From: Deltaproteobacteria bacterium RIFOXYA12_FULL_61_11
GTDB lineage: Bacteria; Bdellovibrionota_F; JAHFAK01; YA12-FULL-61-11
Direction of reading: 5' to 3'
DNA: 7,621 bases
Assembly: GCA_001799195.1 (NCBI GenBank)
Contig: MGSU01000206.1
Location: forward strand, 1-7,621
The notes under the pieces are model-generated. The model was not told the origin of the DNA, searched no databases, and saw only the letters and a list, made by a program, of their open reading frames with translations. Of the stretch, positions 1-5,039 are shown piece by piece (positions within the stretch are counted from its first letter, which is position 1; the number at the start of each line of letters is the position of its first letter). The translations under genes were made by a program, and so were the position numbers.

Positions 1-1
1 C

Positions 2-1093
2 ATCGGTGGCGTGGAGACCTTCCAGGACTTGCGACAACTGGAAGAGTTGCGCAAGAAACTGACCAAAGAGCACACCTTCGCCGATATCGTCGGCCAGAGC
101 GCGGCCATCACCAAGCTCTTCGAGCTCCTGCCGCTGATCGCCGCATCCGACAGCACGGTGCTCATCCAGGGCGCTAGCGGCACGGGCAAGGAACTGGTCG
201 CTCGTGCGATCCATGATCTCTCGCCCCGCCGCAAGAAAGGCTTTGTGGCCGTGAACTGCGGCGCCTTGCCCGATACCCTGCTCGAATCCGAACTGTTCGG
301 CTACCTGGCGGGTGCCTTTACCGACGCCAAACGCGACAAACCCGGGCGGTTCGCCCTGGCCGAGGGCGGCACCCTCTTCCTCGACGAGCTAGGCGACATC
401 TCTCCGGCCATGCAGGTGCGTTTACTACGCGTGCTCCAGGAGCGGGTCTACGAACCCCTCGGCGCCGTCGAGCCGGTGCGGGCGGACGTACGCATCCTCA
501 CCGCCACCAACAAGGATCTCGGTGACTTGGTCGCCAAAGGAGCTTTCCGCGCCGACCTGTACTACCGGATCAACGTGGTCAAGCTCGAGGTGCCGCCCCT
601 GGCCGAGCGGCGCGAGGATATCCCCTTGTTGGTCGAGCATTTCCTGGCCCGGTACAACAGGCTATATGACCGGGAGATCACCGCCCTCTCCAAGGATGCC
701 ATGACCCTGCTCCTGCACTACGATTTTCCCGGCAATGTGCGCGAGCTCCAGAACCTCCTGGAACACGCCTTCGTGCTGTGCCGAGGGGACACGATAGAGC
801 CCGAGCATCTGCCCCCGGACCTCACGACCCGTTGCGCGGTCTGCGACCACACCGGACCACACCGCGAACTAAATCTGCAAGCGTTGGAGCAGGTGCTGCT
901 CCGCGAAGCCCTGCGCAAGCACCTGGGTAACCGGGCGCTCGCCGCGCGGGAACTCGGCATTGACCTGAGCACGCTCTACAGGAAGATCAAACACTACCAT
1001 CTCGACGTCCCGACCATGGACGGCCGCGGTCAGAGGCGCTCGGCCCGGACCCTGGAACCGCGACCCCAGACGAACTCACTCCCGACGAGCTGA
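2..1093 (+). CDS. Sigma-54-dependent transcriptional activator, 5'-truncated by window edge (AAA+ and Fis-type HTH)
   Basis: This is an enhancer-binding protein that uses ATP hydrolysis to remodel sigma-54 RNA polymerase. Numbering from the GTG at 11: Walker A GASGTGKE at 54-61, the sigma-54 contact loop at 101-106 reading GAFTDA instead of GAFTGA, Walker B GGTLFLDE at 119-126, arginine-finger region FRADLYYR at 179-186, sensor II GNVRELQN at 241-248, and a Fis-type helix-turn-helix at about 297-331 (GNRALAARELGI, then STLYRKIK). The GTG at 11 is probably not the start. The frame is open to the window edge and reads I-G-G-V-E-T-F, which resembles the junction after a PAS sensor domain in PAS-containing family members. 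The input domain and true start are therefore upstream. The linker before the HTH carries C275, C278, H280 and H284. The C-terminus after DGRG (337-340) is low in complexity and may be frameshifted. The family call is secure; the target genes are unknown. Confidence 0.93.
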   Translation: MGGVETFQDLRQLEELRKKLTKEHTFADIVGQSAAITKLFELLPLIAASDSTVLIQGASGTGKELVARAIHDLSPRRKKGFVAVNCGALPDTLLESELFGYLAGAFTDAKRDKPGRFALAEGGTLFLDELGDISPAMQVRLLRVLQERVYEPLGAVEPVRADVRILTATNKDLGDLVAKGAFRADLYYRINVVKLEVPPLAERREDIPLLVEHFLARYNRLYDREITALSKDAMTLLLHYDFPGNVRELQNLLEHAFVLCRGDTIEPEHLPPDLTTRCAVCDHTGPHRELNLQALEQVLLREALRKHLGNRALAARELGIDLSTLYRKIKHYHLDVPTMDGRGQRRSARTLEPRPQTNSLPTS

Positions 1094-1191
1094 CGGCGAC
1101 GCTCGAGCTGTTCGATACCTTGGCCGGGCGACTGCAGGAGGCGCGAGTAAAGTTACAGAGAAACAATGACCTGCAACCGGGGGTGGCCTGA
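1063..1191 (+). pseudogene. Out-of-frame C-terminal extension of the sigma-54 activator (probable frameshift)
   Basis: The reading frame one base behind that of the activator is open from 964 to the TGA at 1189-1191, but has no ATG, GTG or TTG before the coding-looking part. It reads TPDELTPDEL followed by an amphipathic, Leu/Glu/Arg-rich helix (ELFDTLAGRLQEARVKLQ) ending QPGVA. The two TPDEL copies (1063-1077 and 1078-1092) differ at four bases, and all four are third codon positions of this frame, so the differences are synonymous. That is what past translation would leave. A single missing base upstream, for example in the C run at 1064-1067, would join this tail to the activator. It could instead be the end of a small gene that has lost its start, or chance. 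No function is claimed. Confidence 0.4.
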
Positions 1192-1295
1192 TCGATCCGG
1201 TTCTCAGCACGTTGCAATACTACAAATCATGGTAGAAACCATCAATTATGACGGGGGAATAGAGAGGTTTGAAGATCCCTGCCTGGTCAGCAGTT
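1192..1295. other. Gap between the sigma-54 activator tail and the toxin gene
   Basis: No gene is seen. Composition drops from GC-rich to AT-richer here, marking the boundary of the toxin-antitoxin module. A weak hairpin, ATGGT-AGAA-ACCAT (1229-1242), has no T-run and is not a convincing terminator. Confidence 0.4.
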
Positions 1296-1631
1296 TCACA
1301 TTTGTAGTCCGAGCAATCTTTTTAGGAGGAGGTCTTCAACATTCTGTCGAGAATCCAACACGGATACCACATAGACCGTTCCCTCCGAGATCCTGTAGAC
1401 GATTCTCCATTGTGCAATGATCAGTTCACGATATTGCGTGATTCCTTGATCCTGGAGTTCAGGGACAACACGACCCCTGCCAGGAAAGGAATGAAGATTC
1501 GACGCTTTTTCTCTGATGTTGCTGAATACTTCGTAAGCACGTGAAGGGCTGTCTTTGGCAAGGTATTCAATGATGCTTTTGAGGTCTCTTTCTGATGTTT
1601 CTGACCACCTGATGGTGTAGATTTTCTTCAT
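1296..1631 (-). CDS. ParE/RelE-superfamily toxin of a type II toxin-antitoxin system
   Basis: This 111-residue protein has the size and pattern of the ParE/RelE fold. It has an N-terminal strand and helix (IRWSETSERDLKSIIEYLA, 7-25), a conserved FPGRGRVVPEL segment (49-59), YREL (67-70), a central WRIVYRI strand (75-81) and the C-terminal VLDSRQNVEDLL (91-102). ParE members poison gyrase and RelE members cut mRNA on the ribosome; the sequence alone does not settle which applies here, though the C-terminal segment resembles ParE-type proteins. The ATG overlaps the antitoxin stop by four bases (ATGA), with only an A-rich weak ribosome site before it, so translation is probably coupled to the antitoxin. 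Base composition is clearly more AT-rich than the surrounding genes, as expected of a horizontally acquired module. No domain is missing and it appears intact. Confidence 0.9.
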   Translation of the reverse strand: MKKIYTIRWSETSERDLKSIIEYLAKDSPSRAYEVFSNIREKASNLHSFPGRGRVVPELQDQGITQYRELIIAQWRIVYRISEGTVYVVSVLDSRQNVEDLLLKRLLGLQM

Positions 1632-1909
1632 TCGATTTTTTCTTTAAGAGATTTCTCGATTTCCGAGAATACGTCCTCCTGCAATTTGGATTTCCCATTC
1701 CTTACGTCCTCCTCACCTTGGGAAATCAGCTTCAGGATACCGATTGCATTTCGCATGTTTTCATAGCTTTCCGGATCCTGAAGTACAGCTCTTGGCTCAC
1801 CGTTTTGAGTGATGACAACAGGTCGACGAGTTTCGTTGATCTGCTTCAACAAATCGGCCGCTCTTGATTTGAGATAAGTAATCGGTCTGATATCTTTTGA
1901 TATGTTCAT
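1628..1909 (-). CDS. Phd/YefM-family antitoxin
   Basis: This 93-residue protein is the first gene of the toxin-antitoxin operon. The N-terminal half has the Phd/YefM DNA-binding pattern: SRAADLLKQINETRRPVVIT at 15-34, then QNGEPRAVLQDPESYENM at 35-52, matching the family pattern of a helix, a strand carrying the NGEPxAVL motif, and a following helix. The charged C-terminal part (about 65-93, rich in Glu and Lys) is the expected toxin-binding tail. The ATG at 1909 follows GGAGG by seven bases, a near-ideal ribosome site, which settles the start. It should neutralise the downstream ParE/RelE toxin and, with it, repress the operon promoter. The gene is AT-rich compared with the flanks, especially near its 3' end. 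Confidence 0.92.
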   Translation of the reverse strand: MNISKDIRPITYLKSRAADLLKQINETRRPVVITQNGEPRAVLQDPESYENMRNAIGILKLISQGEEDVRNGKSKLQEDVFSEIEKSLKEKIE

Positions 1910-1919
1910 TTCTTCACCT

Positions 1920-1951
1920 CCGGTCCATTTATGGTACGATAAAAAGACCGG
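1920..1951 (-). promoter_or_regulatory. Inverted repeat at the toxin-antitoxin promoter (candidate operator)
   Basis: CCGGTC at 1920-1925 and its reverse complement GACCGG at 1946-1951 bracket the -10 region and the promoter spacer. A smaller dyad, CCAT/ATGG, lies between them at about 1925-1934. Phd/YefM antitoxins usually autoregulate by binding short palindromes at their own promoter, so these are the natural candidates. The binding itself is inference. Confidence 0.4.
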
Positions 1952-1958
1952 TTGTCAA
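1931..1958 (-). promoter_or_regulatory. Promoter of the toxin-antitoxin operon
   Basis: On the minus strand there is a perfect -35 TTGACA (1958 to 1953), a 16-base spacer and a -10-like TACCAT (1936 to 1931, four of six matches). It lies just upstream of the GGAGG ribosome site (1921 to 1917) and the antitoxin ATG at 1909. The position and AT-rich spacer make this a credible vegetative promoter. Confidence 0.6.
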
Positions 1959-2040
1959 GCCGTGACTTTTCGGAGGGGTATGAGTTCAGCCTTGGGGGTG
2001 CCGAGGGGTCAGTAAAAAATCACACGAGAGCCATACACCC

Positions 2041-2056
2041 AGGACTGGATAGTCCT
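2041..2056. repeat. Small hairpin, 6-bp stem with GGAT loop
   Basis: AGGACT (2041-2046) and AGTCCT (2051-2056) are perfect inverted repeats around a four-base loop. There is no T-tract on either side, so it is not a convincing terminator. It sits at the upstream limit of the recognisable PIN remnant. Confidence 0.35.
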
Positions 2057-2311
2057 CAGGCTCTGCATGGTTACCTGTAAGAAGACCTTGGCAAGCTGGA
2101 CCTCCCGGAGGACTTCGAAGCCGTCCTGGATGCGCAACCCTTCGCGCCTATACCGGTTACCGTCCCCCATGCTCATGGCTTGCGGAGCTTGCCCGAGTTG
2201 CACCGCGATCCCTTTGACCGGTTGCTCCTCAGTCAGGCCAGCCTCGAGGGACTTACCCTGGTGACCGCTGATCCGATCCTCTGGAAATACCCGATAGCAA
2301 CGTTGTGGTGA
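2041..2311 (+). pseudogene. Broken VapC-type PIN-domain toxin gene (5' truncated, frameshifted)
   Basis: The frame from 2081 to the TGA at 2309-2311 gives 76 residues with the C-terminal half of a VapC-type PIN ribonuclease: LGKLDLPEDFEAVL, then ELHRDPFDRLLLSQ, then EGLTLVTADP, ending KYPIATLW before the stop. HRDPFDRLL and LVTADP carry the conserved late acidic residues of the PIN site, and the terminal LW is typical. There is no start codon: a TAA at 2078-2080 stops the frame at once. Just upstream, the other frames still show matching pieces: SAW in frame 1 at 2062-2070, and CKKTL in frame 3 immediately before LGKL. At least two small indels are therefore implied. The N-terminal part of the domain with the first catalytic Asp is not recognisable, and no VapB antitoxin gene is visible. 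It should encode no working toxin. Confidence 0.75.
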
Positions 2312-2358
2312 GCTTCAACCTCGACAACGGGCAAGAGTTCTGGAAGGGCTACAAGTAG
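2282..2358 (+). pseudogene. Unidentified 3' gene remnant overlapping the PIN remnant end
   Basis: In the frame ending at the TAG 2356-2358, the residues read VVVSFNLDNGQEFWKGYK before the stop. Nearly every codon from 2305 ends in G or C, like the real genes of this window. The frame is closed by a TGA at 2269-2271 and has no usual start codon before the coding-looking part, so it is a fragment at best. I do not recognise the family. It may belong to the same decayed gene as the sequence that follows. Confidence 0.25.
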
Positions 2359-2359
2359 T

Positions 2360-2584
2360 GTGGCGAAGGGGAGCGTGGGTCCATGCCCGACCATTGTGTA
2401 CTACGAGAGGGAGACCGAGGCCTTCACCGCCGATACGGCGACGCTGGACCAGAGGGGACAAGCGCCCCGGCCGGGAGGTGAAACCCTGGTTGCATGTGCT
2501 GTTGAGGCGAAACCTGGAACCCTGACCGAGTGGACGTGCCTCACCCTCTTCGCGGTGGGGGTAGCCCTGTGGAATAACCCTTAG
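2360..2584 (+). CDS. Hypothetical protein, 74 residues, possibly a decayed gene
   Basis: This frame starts at GTG 2360, one base after the preceding TAG, and ends at TAG 2582-2584. I do not recognise the product. Third codon positions are strongly G/C in 2360-2455 and again in 2522-2575, as in real genes here, but not in the middle. In 2456-2521 a different frame (reading GDKRPGREVKPWLHVLL and on) carries the strong G/C third-position pattern. That switch and return suggest an old gene broken by two compensating indels, rather than an intact small protein. There is no signal peptide, and the only hydrophobic stretch (LFAVGVALW) lies close to the C-terminus. No ribosome site better than AAGGGC, about 11 bases upstream, is seen. 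The call is weak. Confidence 0.25.
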   Translation: MAKGSVGPCPTIVYYERETEAFTADTATLDQRGQAPRPGGETLVACAVEAKPGTLTEWTCLTLFAVGVALWNNP

Positions 2585-2585
2585 C

Positions 2586-2603
2586 GGCACGGCATGCCGT
2601 ACC
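2586..2603. repeat. 18-bp near-perfect palindrome (candidate operator)
   Basis: The core ACGGCATGCCGT at 2589-2600 is a perfect 12-bp palindrome. The outer GG/CC pairs also match, leaving a single mismatched pair at 2588/2601. It lies two bases after the stop at 2584 and about 30 bases before the -35 of the proposed lipoprotein promoter. No T-run follows, so a repressor or activator site is more likely than a terminator. Function is inferred. Confidence 0.4.
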
Positions 2604-2633
2604 CTTTGTGCAGGCTGTGCGCTTACGGCTACC

Positions 2634-2662
2634 TTGACTCGGCCCTGGGCGGCGGCTAAGGT
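2634..2662 (+). promoter_or_regulatory. Putative sigma-70-type promoter of the FGE-domain lipoprotein gene
   Basis: TTGACT (2634-2639, five of six matches to -35), a 17-base spacer, and TAAGGT (2657-2662), which keeps the three most important -10 bases (first T, A, last T). Transcription would start near 2669, giving a short leader before the start at 2684 or 2699. Confidence 0.4.
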
Positions 2663-2698
2663 CGGAGCATTCCGAGGAAACCTGTGAGGGGTGGTGGG

Positions 2699-5008
2699 AT
2701 GCGGACCCTGGTCCTGGGGCTACTGGCTTGTGTGCTATGGGGCTTGACCGGCTGCACCGGGGAGGAGCAGGGGGCGCCCCAGGAGCCCGATTCCCCGGCG
2801 TCTGGTCAGCAAGACGAAGGGGTACCTGACCTTATCACCTCGGAGCCGCGTACCCTGCCCGTGGTATACGGGGACCCCAACGTCGTGGTGACCTACCGCG
2901 AGGAGTCGGTGAACCTGACCGGTAGCGGCAACCCGGCGACCGAGGGCAGCGAGCTGGCGGTCGTGGGGATGCTGGACTTCGCCCTGCCGAGCGGGCTGGT
3001 CTTCGCATTGCCGGCTGCGGCCCTGGAGGATGATCCCAAAGTAACCGTGGTCGAGCTTGAGCCGGAGGAGCTTGCCGGCGAGTTGCACGCTGGGGAGAGC
3101 AACTGGAAGCTGAGCATCCCCGGGCTCTTCGAGGCTTCGGCGATGGTCGAACCTCAAGAAGAGCAGGGACAGACCGACGTGCTCGCCGCGATGAGCGTGG
3201 AGCTGGACCAACCGACCCCGTATGAGGGCCCTGGCTTTTCCTTGCATGTGCCCGCGGAGGCGTTGCCGACCGCAGCGCTACCCTCATCCGCGCTACCTGC
3301 CGTCGCCTTACCCGCGGAAGCCCTGCCTTCATCTGCGTTACCGTCCTCCGCGTTACCATCCGCCGCCCTGCCTGCCTCAGCGTTACCCGTGGTAGTCCTG
3401 CCTGCCGCGGCCCTCCCCGCCGCAGCCCTCCCCGCTGCCTGGTATCTCAGGGCCGAGGGAGACCGGATGGTGGTTTCGGCGCTCCTACTGCACCGTGCTC
3501 AGGATGGCGGCAAGCGCACAGTAACCTGCAAGCCGAGCGGTGAGCTGGCCGAGGCGAGCACCAAAGGCCTGACGTTCGAGTGCCCGATGCGCGGCACGCT
3601 GCCGGCGGGTAAGGCCCAGTTCCTGGTGTTCACCACCAGCGAGGCCGAGTACTACCGGGCCACGCTCGACGACGAACCCCTGGTCTTCCTGCCACAGGAG
3701 TTCCACGGTGGCGCCAACCAGGCCCCGCGCATCCTCTTGGCCGATGGCTACCAACTCGAGGCGGGCACGTCCAACCAATACCTTTCTATAGACGTCTCTG
3801 ACGACAGCAGCCTGCTCCTGGCCGAGGTCACGGGCCTGCCGGCCTATGCGATGCGGGACTACCACCTCTTGACCTTCGCGCCGCCGGCTGAGGCCGATGG
3901 TACCACTTTCAGCTTTACGGTTACGGTGCGCGACAACGGCAACCCGCGCCTGAACACGCAGAAATCCATTACCATGCGGGTCGGCACGCAGCGACTGGCC
4001 GATACACAGCTCCCGTCCTCGCCTGCGCTGACCTTCAACAACGGCGCCACGGGGACCGCGCTCACTCAACCGGTCACCGTTAGCGCCAGCGATGCGGTTG
4101 GCATCACAGGCTTCTGTCTCGAGGAAACGAGTACAACCCCGACCGCTACGGCTACTTGTTGGAAGGCCGTCCCTACCCAGCCGAGCTTCAACCTAGCCAC
4201 CACGTATACCTTCACAGACTATGGCAGCAAGATCCTATGGGCGTTCTTCCGGGATGCGGCGGGGAACATGTCGGCCGGAGCCAGCGAGGCGATCACCTTG
4301 ACAAGGGCCAACCCCTTCATCGTCATTCCGGGAGGCACGTTCCAGATGGGTCAGGATGGCGAAGCCACACCGGTACACCAGGTTACCTTGACTGCCTACA
4401 AGATGCAGCAGTACGAGGTGACAGCGGGGGAGTACAAGGCGTGCGTGGATGCGGGGGGGTGCACCTACAATGGTGAAACTTCAGGTATTTATTACACATA
4501 TAACCGGACCGGTTACGAAGACCACCCAATCAACTATGTGAACTGGTCTGAGGCCCGGACCTACTGTCAGTTGCTGGGAGGGGATCTTCCGACTGAGGCG
4601 CAGTGGGAATATGCTGCGCGGGGTAGCGATGGCCTGATCTATCCGTGGGGCAATGATGCGCCCTCGTCCACGAACACCGACAGGGCGAACTGTGGCGAGA
4701 GTTATTGTTATGATGGCAACCAATACACCTCGTCGGTCGGGAGTTACCCCACGGGGGTATCGCCCTTCGGGCTCCACGATATGGCAGGTAACGTGTGGGA
4801 GTGGGTGGCGGACTGGTCTGGTAGTTATCCCTCGATAGCTCAGGTGGATCCGACGGGCCCGGAAAGTGGCGACGACAAGATGTTCCGCGGGGGGAGCTTC
4901 ATAGACCCCCTTCACCGCGTGCTCGCGGCGAAACGCAACAACGGCGATCCCGAGTGTACGTCCCTCGAGTGCTATGACCTCGGCTTCCGTTGCGCCGCCC
5001 CTGAATGA
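2699..5008 (+). CDS. Multidomain lipoprotein: LPxxA repeats, Ig/cadherin-like domains, C-terminal FGE-sulfatase domain
   Basis: This 769-residue exported protein begins with a lipoprotein signal peptide (MRTLVLGLLACVLWG) and a canonical lipobox LTGC at about residues 16-19. Thr after the Cys favours the outer membrane. Next come an acidic linker and an unassigned segment, twelve tandem LPxxA pentapeptides (189-248), a Cys-containing segment, a cadherin/Ig-like stretch (about 340-430), a second Ig-like stretch ending FFRDAAGNMS (about 434-537), and a complete FGE-sulfatase domain (538-769: IPGGTFQMG, LPTEAQWEYAARG, YPWGN, DMAGNVWEW, FRGGSF, LGFRCA). True formylglycine-generating enzymes have two catalytic cysteines just after GGS; here that stretch reads IDPLHRVLAAKRN with none, so a binding or structural role is more likely. 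I chose ATG 2699 because GAGGGG lies seven bases upstream and the signal peptide then starts normally. GTG 2684, with GAGG six bases upstream, would add five residues. The ligand and partner are unknown. Confidence 0.88.
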   Translation: MRTLVLGLLACVLWGLTGCTGEEQGAPQEPDSPASGQQDEGVPDLITSEPRTLPVVYGDPNVVVTYREESVNLTGSGNPATEGSELAVVGMLDFALPSGLVFALPAAALEDDPKVTVVELEPEELAGELHAGESNWKLSIPGLFEASAMVEPQEEQGQTDVLAAMSVELDQPTPYEGPGFSLHVPAEALPTAALPSSALPAVALPAEALPSSALPSSALPSAALPASALPVVVLPAAALPAAALPAAWYLRAEGDRMVVSALLLHRAQDGGKRTVTCKPSGELAEASTKGLTFECPMRGTLPAGKAQFLVFTTSEAEYYRATLDDEPLVFLPQEFHGGANQAPRILLADGYQLEAGTSNQYLSIDVSDDSSLLLAEVTGLPAYAMRDYHLLTFAPPAEADGTTFSFTVTVRDNGNPRLNTQKSITMRVGTQRLADTQLPSSPALTFNNGATGTALTQPVTVSASDAVGITGFCLEETSTTPTATATCWKAVPTQPSFNLATTYTFTDYGSKILWAFFRDAAGNMSAGASEAITLTRANPFIVIPGGTFQMGQDGEATPVHQVTLTAYKMQQYEVTAGEYKACVDAGGCTYNGETSGIYYTYNRTGYEDHPINYVNWSEARTYCQLLGGDLPTEAQWEYAARGSDGLIYPWGNDAPSSTNTDRANCGESYCYDGNQYTSSVGSYPTGVSPFGLHDMAGNVWEWVADWSGSYPSIAQVDPTGPESGDDKMFRGGSFIDPLHRVLAAKRNNGDPECTSLECYDLGFRCAAPE
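3263..3442 (+). repeat. Twelve tandem 15-bp units encoding LPxxA pentapeptides
   Basis: The units read LPTAA, LPSSA, LPAVA, LPAEA, LPSSA, LPSSA, LPSAA, LPASA, LPVVV, LPAAA, LPAAA and LPAAW. A degenerate VPAEA copy precedes them at 3248-3262. Leu uses five different codons (TTG, CTA, TTA, CTG, CTC) and Pro and Ala are also mixed. The array is therefore conserved as protein rather than being a fresh DNA slippage product. TTA, an unusual codon for such GC-rich DNA, occurs four times in the array. Confidence 0.9.
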
Positions 5009-5039
5009 AGTAGGAAGTTGGAAAGGAAGTAATTCCAGA
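5009..5039. other. Convergent intergenic gap without clear terminator
   Basis: Only 31 bases separate the stops of the converging lipoprotein and receiver-HDOD genes. The gap holds a weak dyad, TGGAA...TTCCA, with an inner GGAA-GTAA-TTCC hairpin, and no T-run. Transcripts may therefore overlap at their 3' ends. Confidence 0.4.

Noticed and set aside
1199-1216. Sigma-54 promoter near TTGCA downstream of the activator gene
   Set aside because: The required GG-N10-GC spacing is not met.
1980-2015. Tiny 11-residue open frame starting at ATG 1980 after GGAGGGG
   Set aside because: The ribosome site is too close to the ATG and the peptide has no recognisable feature.
2009-2203. Minus-strand 64-codon open frame
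   Set aside because: It overlaps the PIN remnant, which is supported by family motifs; the antisense translation shows nothing recognisable.
3263-3442. Repeat array as CRISPR or plain microsatellite
   Set aside because: The units are contiguous 15-mers without spacers, in frame, with synonymous variation; this is a protein repeat.
3485-4069. Minus-strand open frames inside the lipoprotein gene, including those at 2735-3359
   Set aside because: These are shadows of the lipoprotein coding strand; the sense frame shows signal peptide, repeats and domains.
4883-5008. C-terminal FGE/C-type-lectin-like domain as the target of a diversity-generating retroelement
   Set aside because: Such domains are frequent targets, but no reverse transcriptase gene, no accessory gene and no adenine-rich near-copy of the 3' end is visible in the window.
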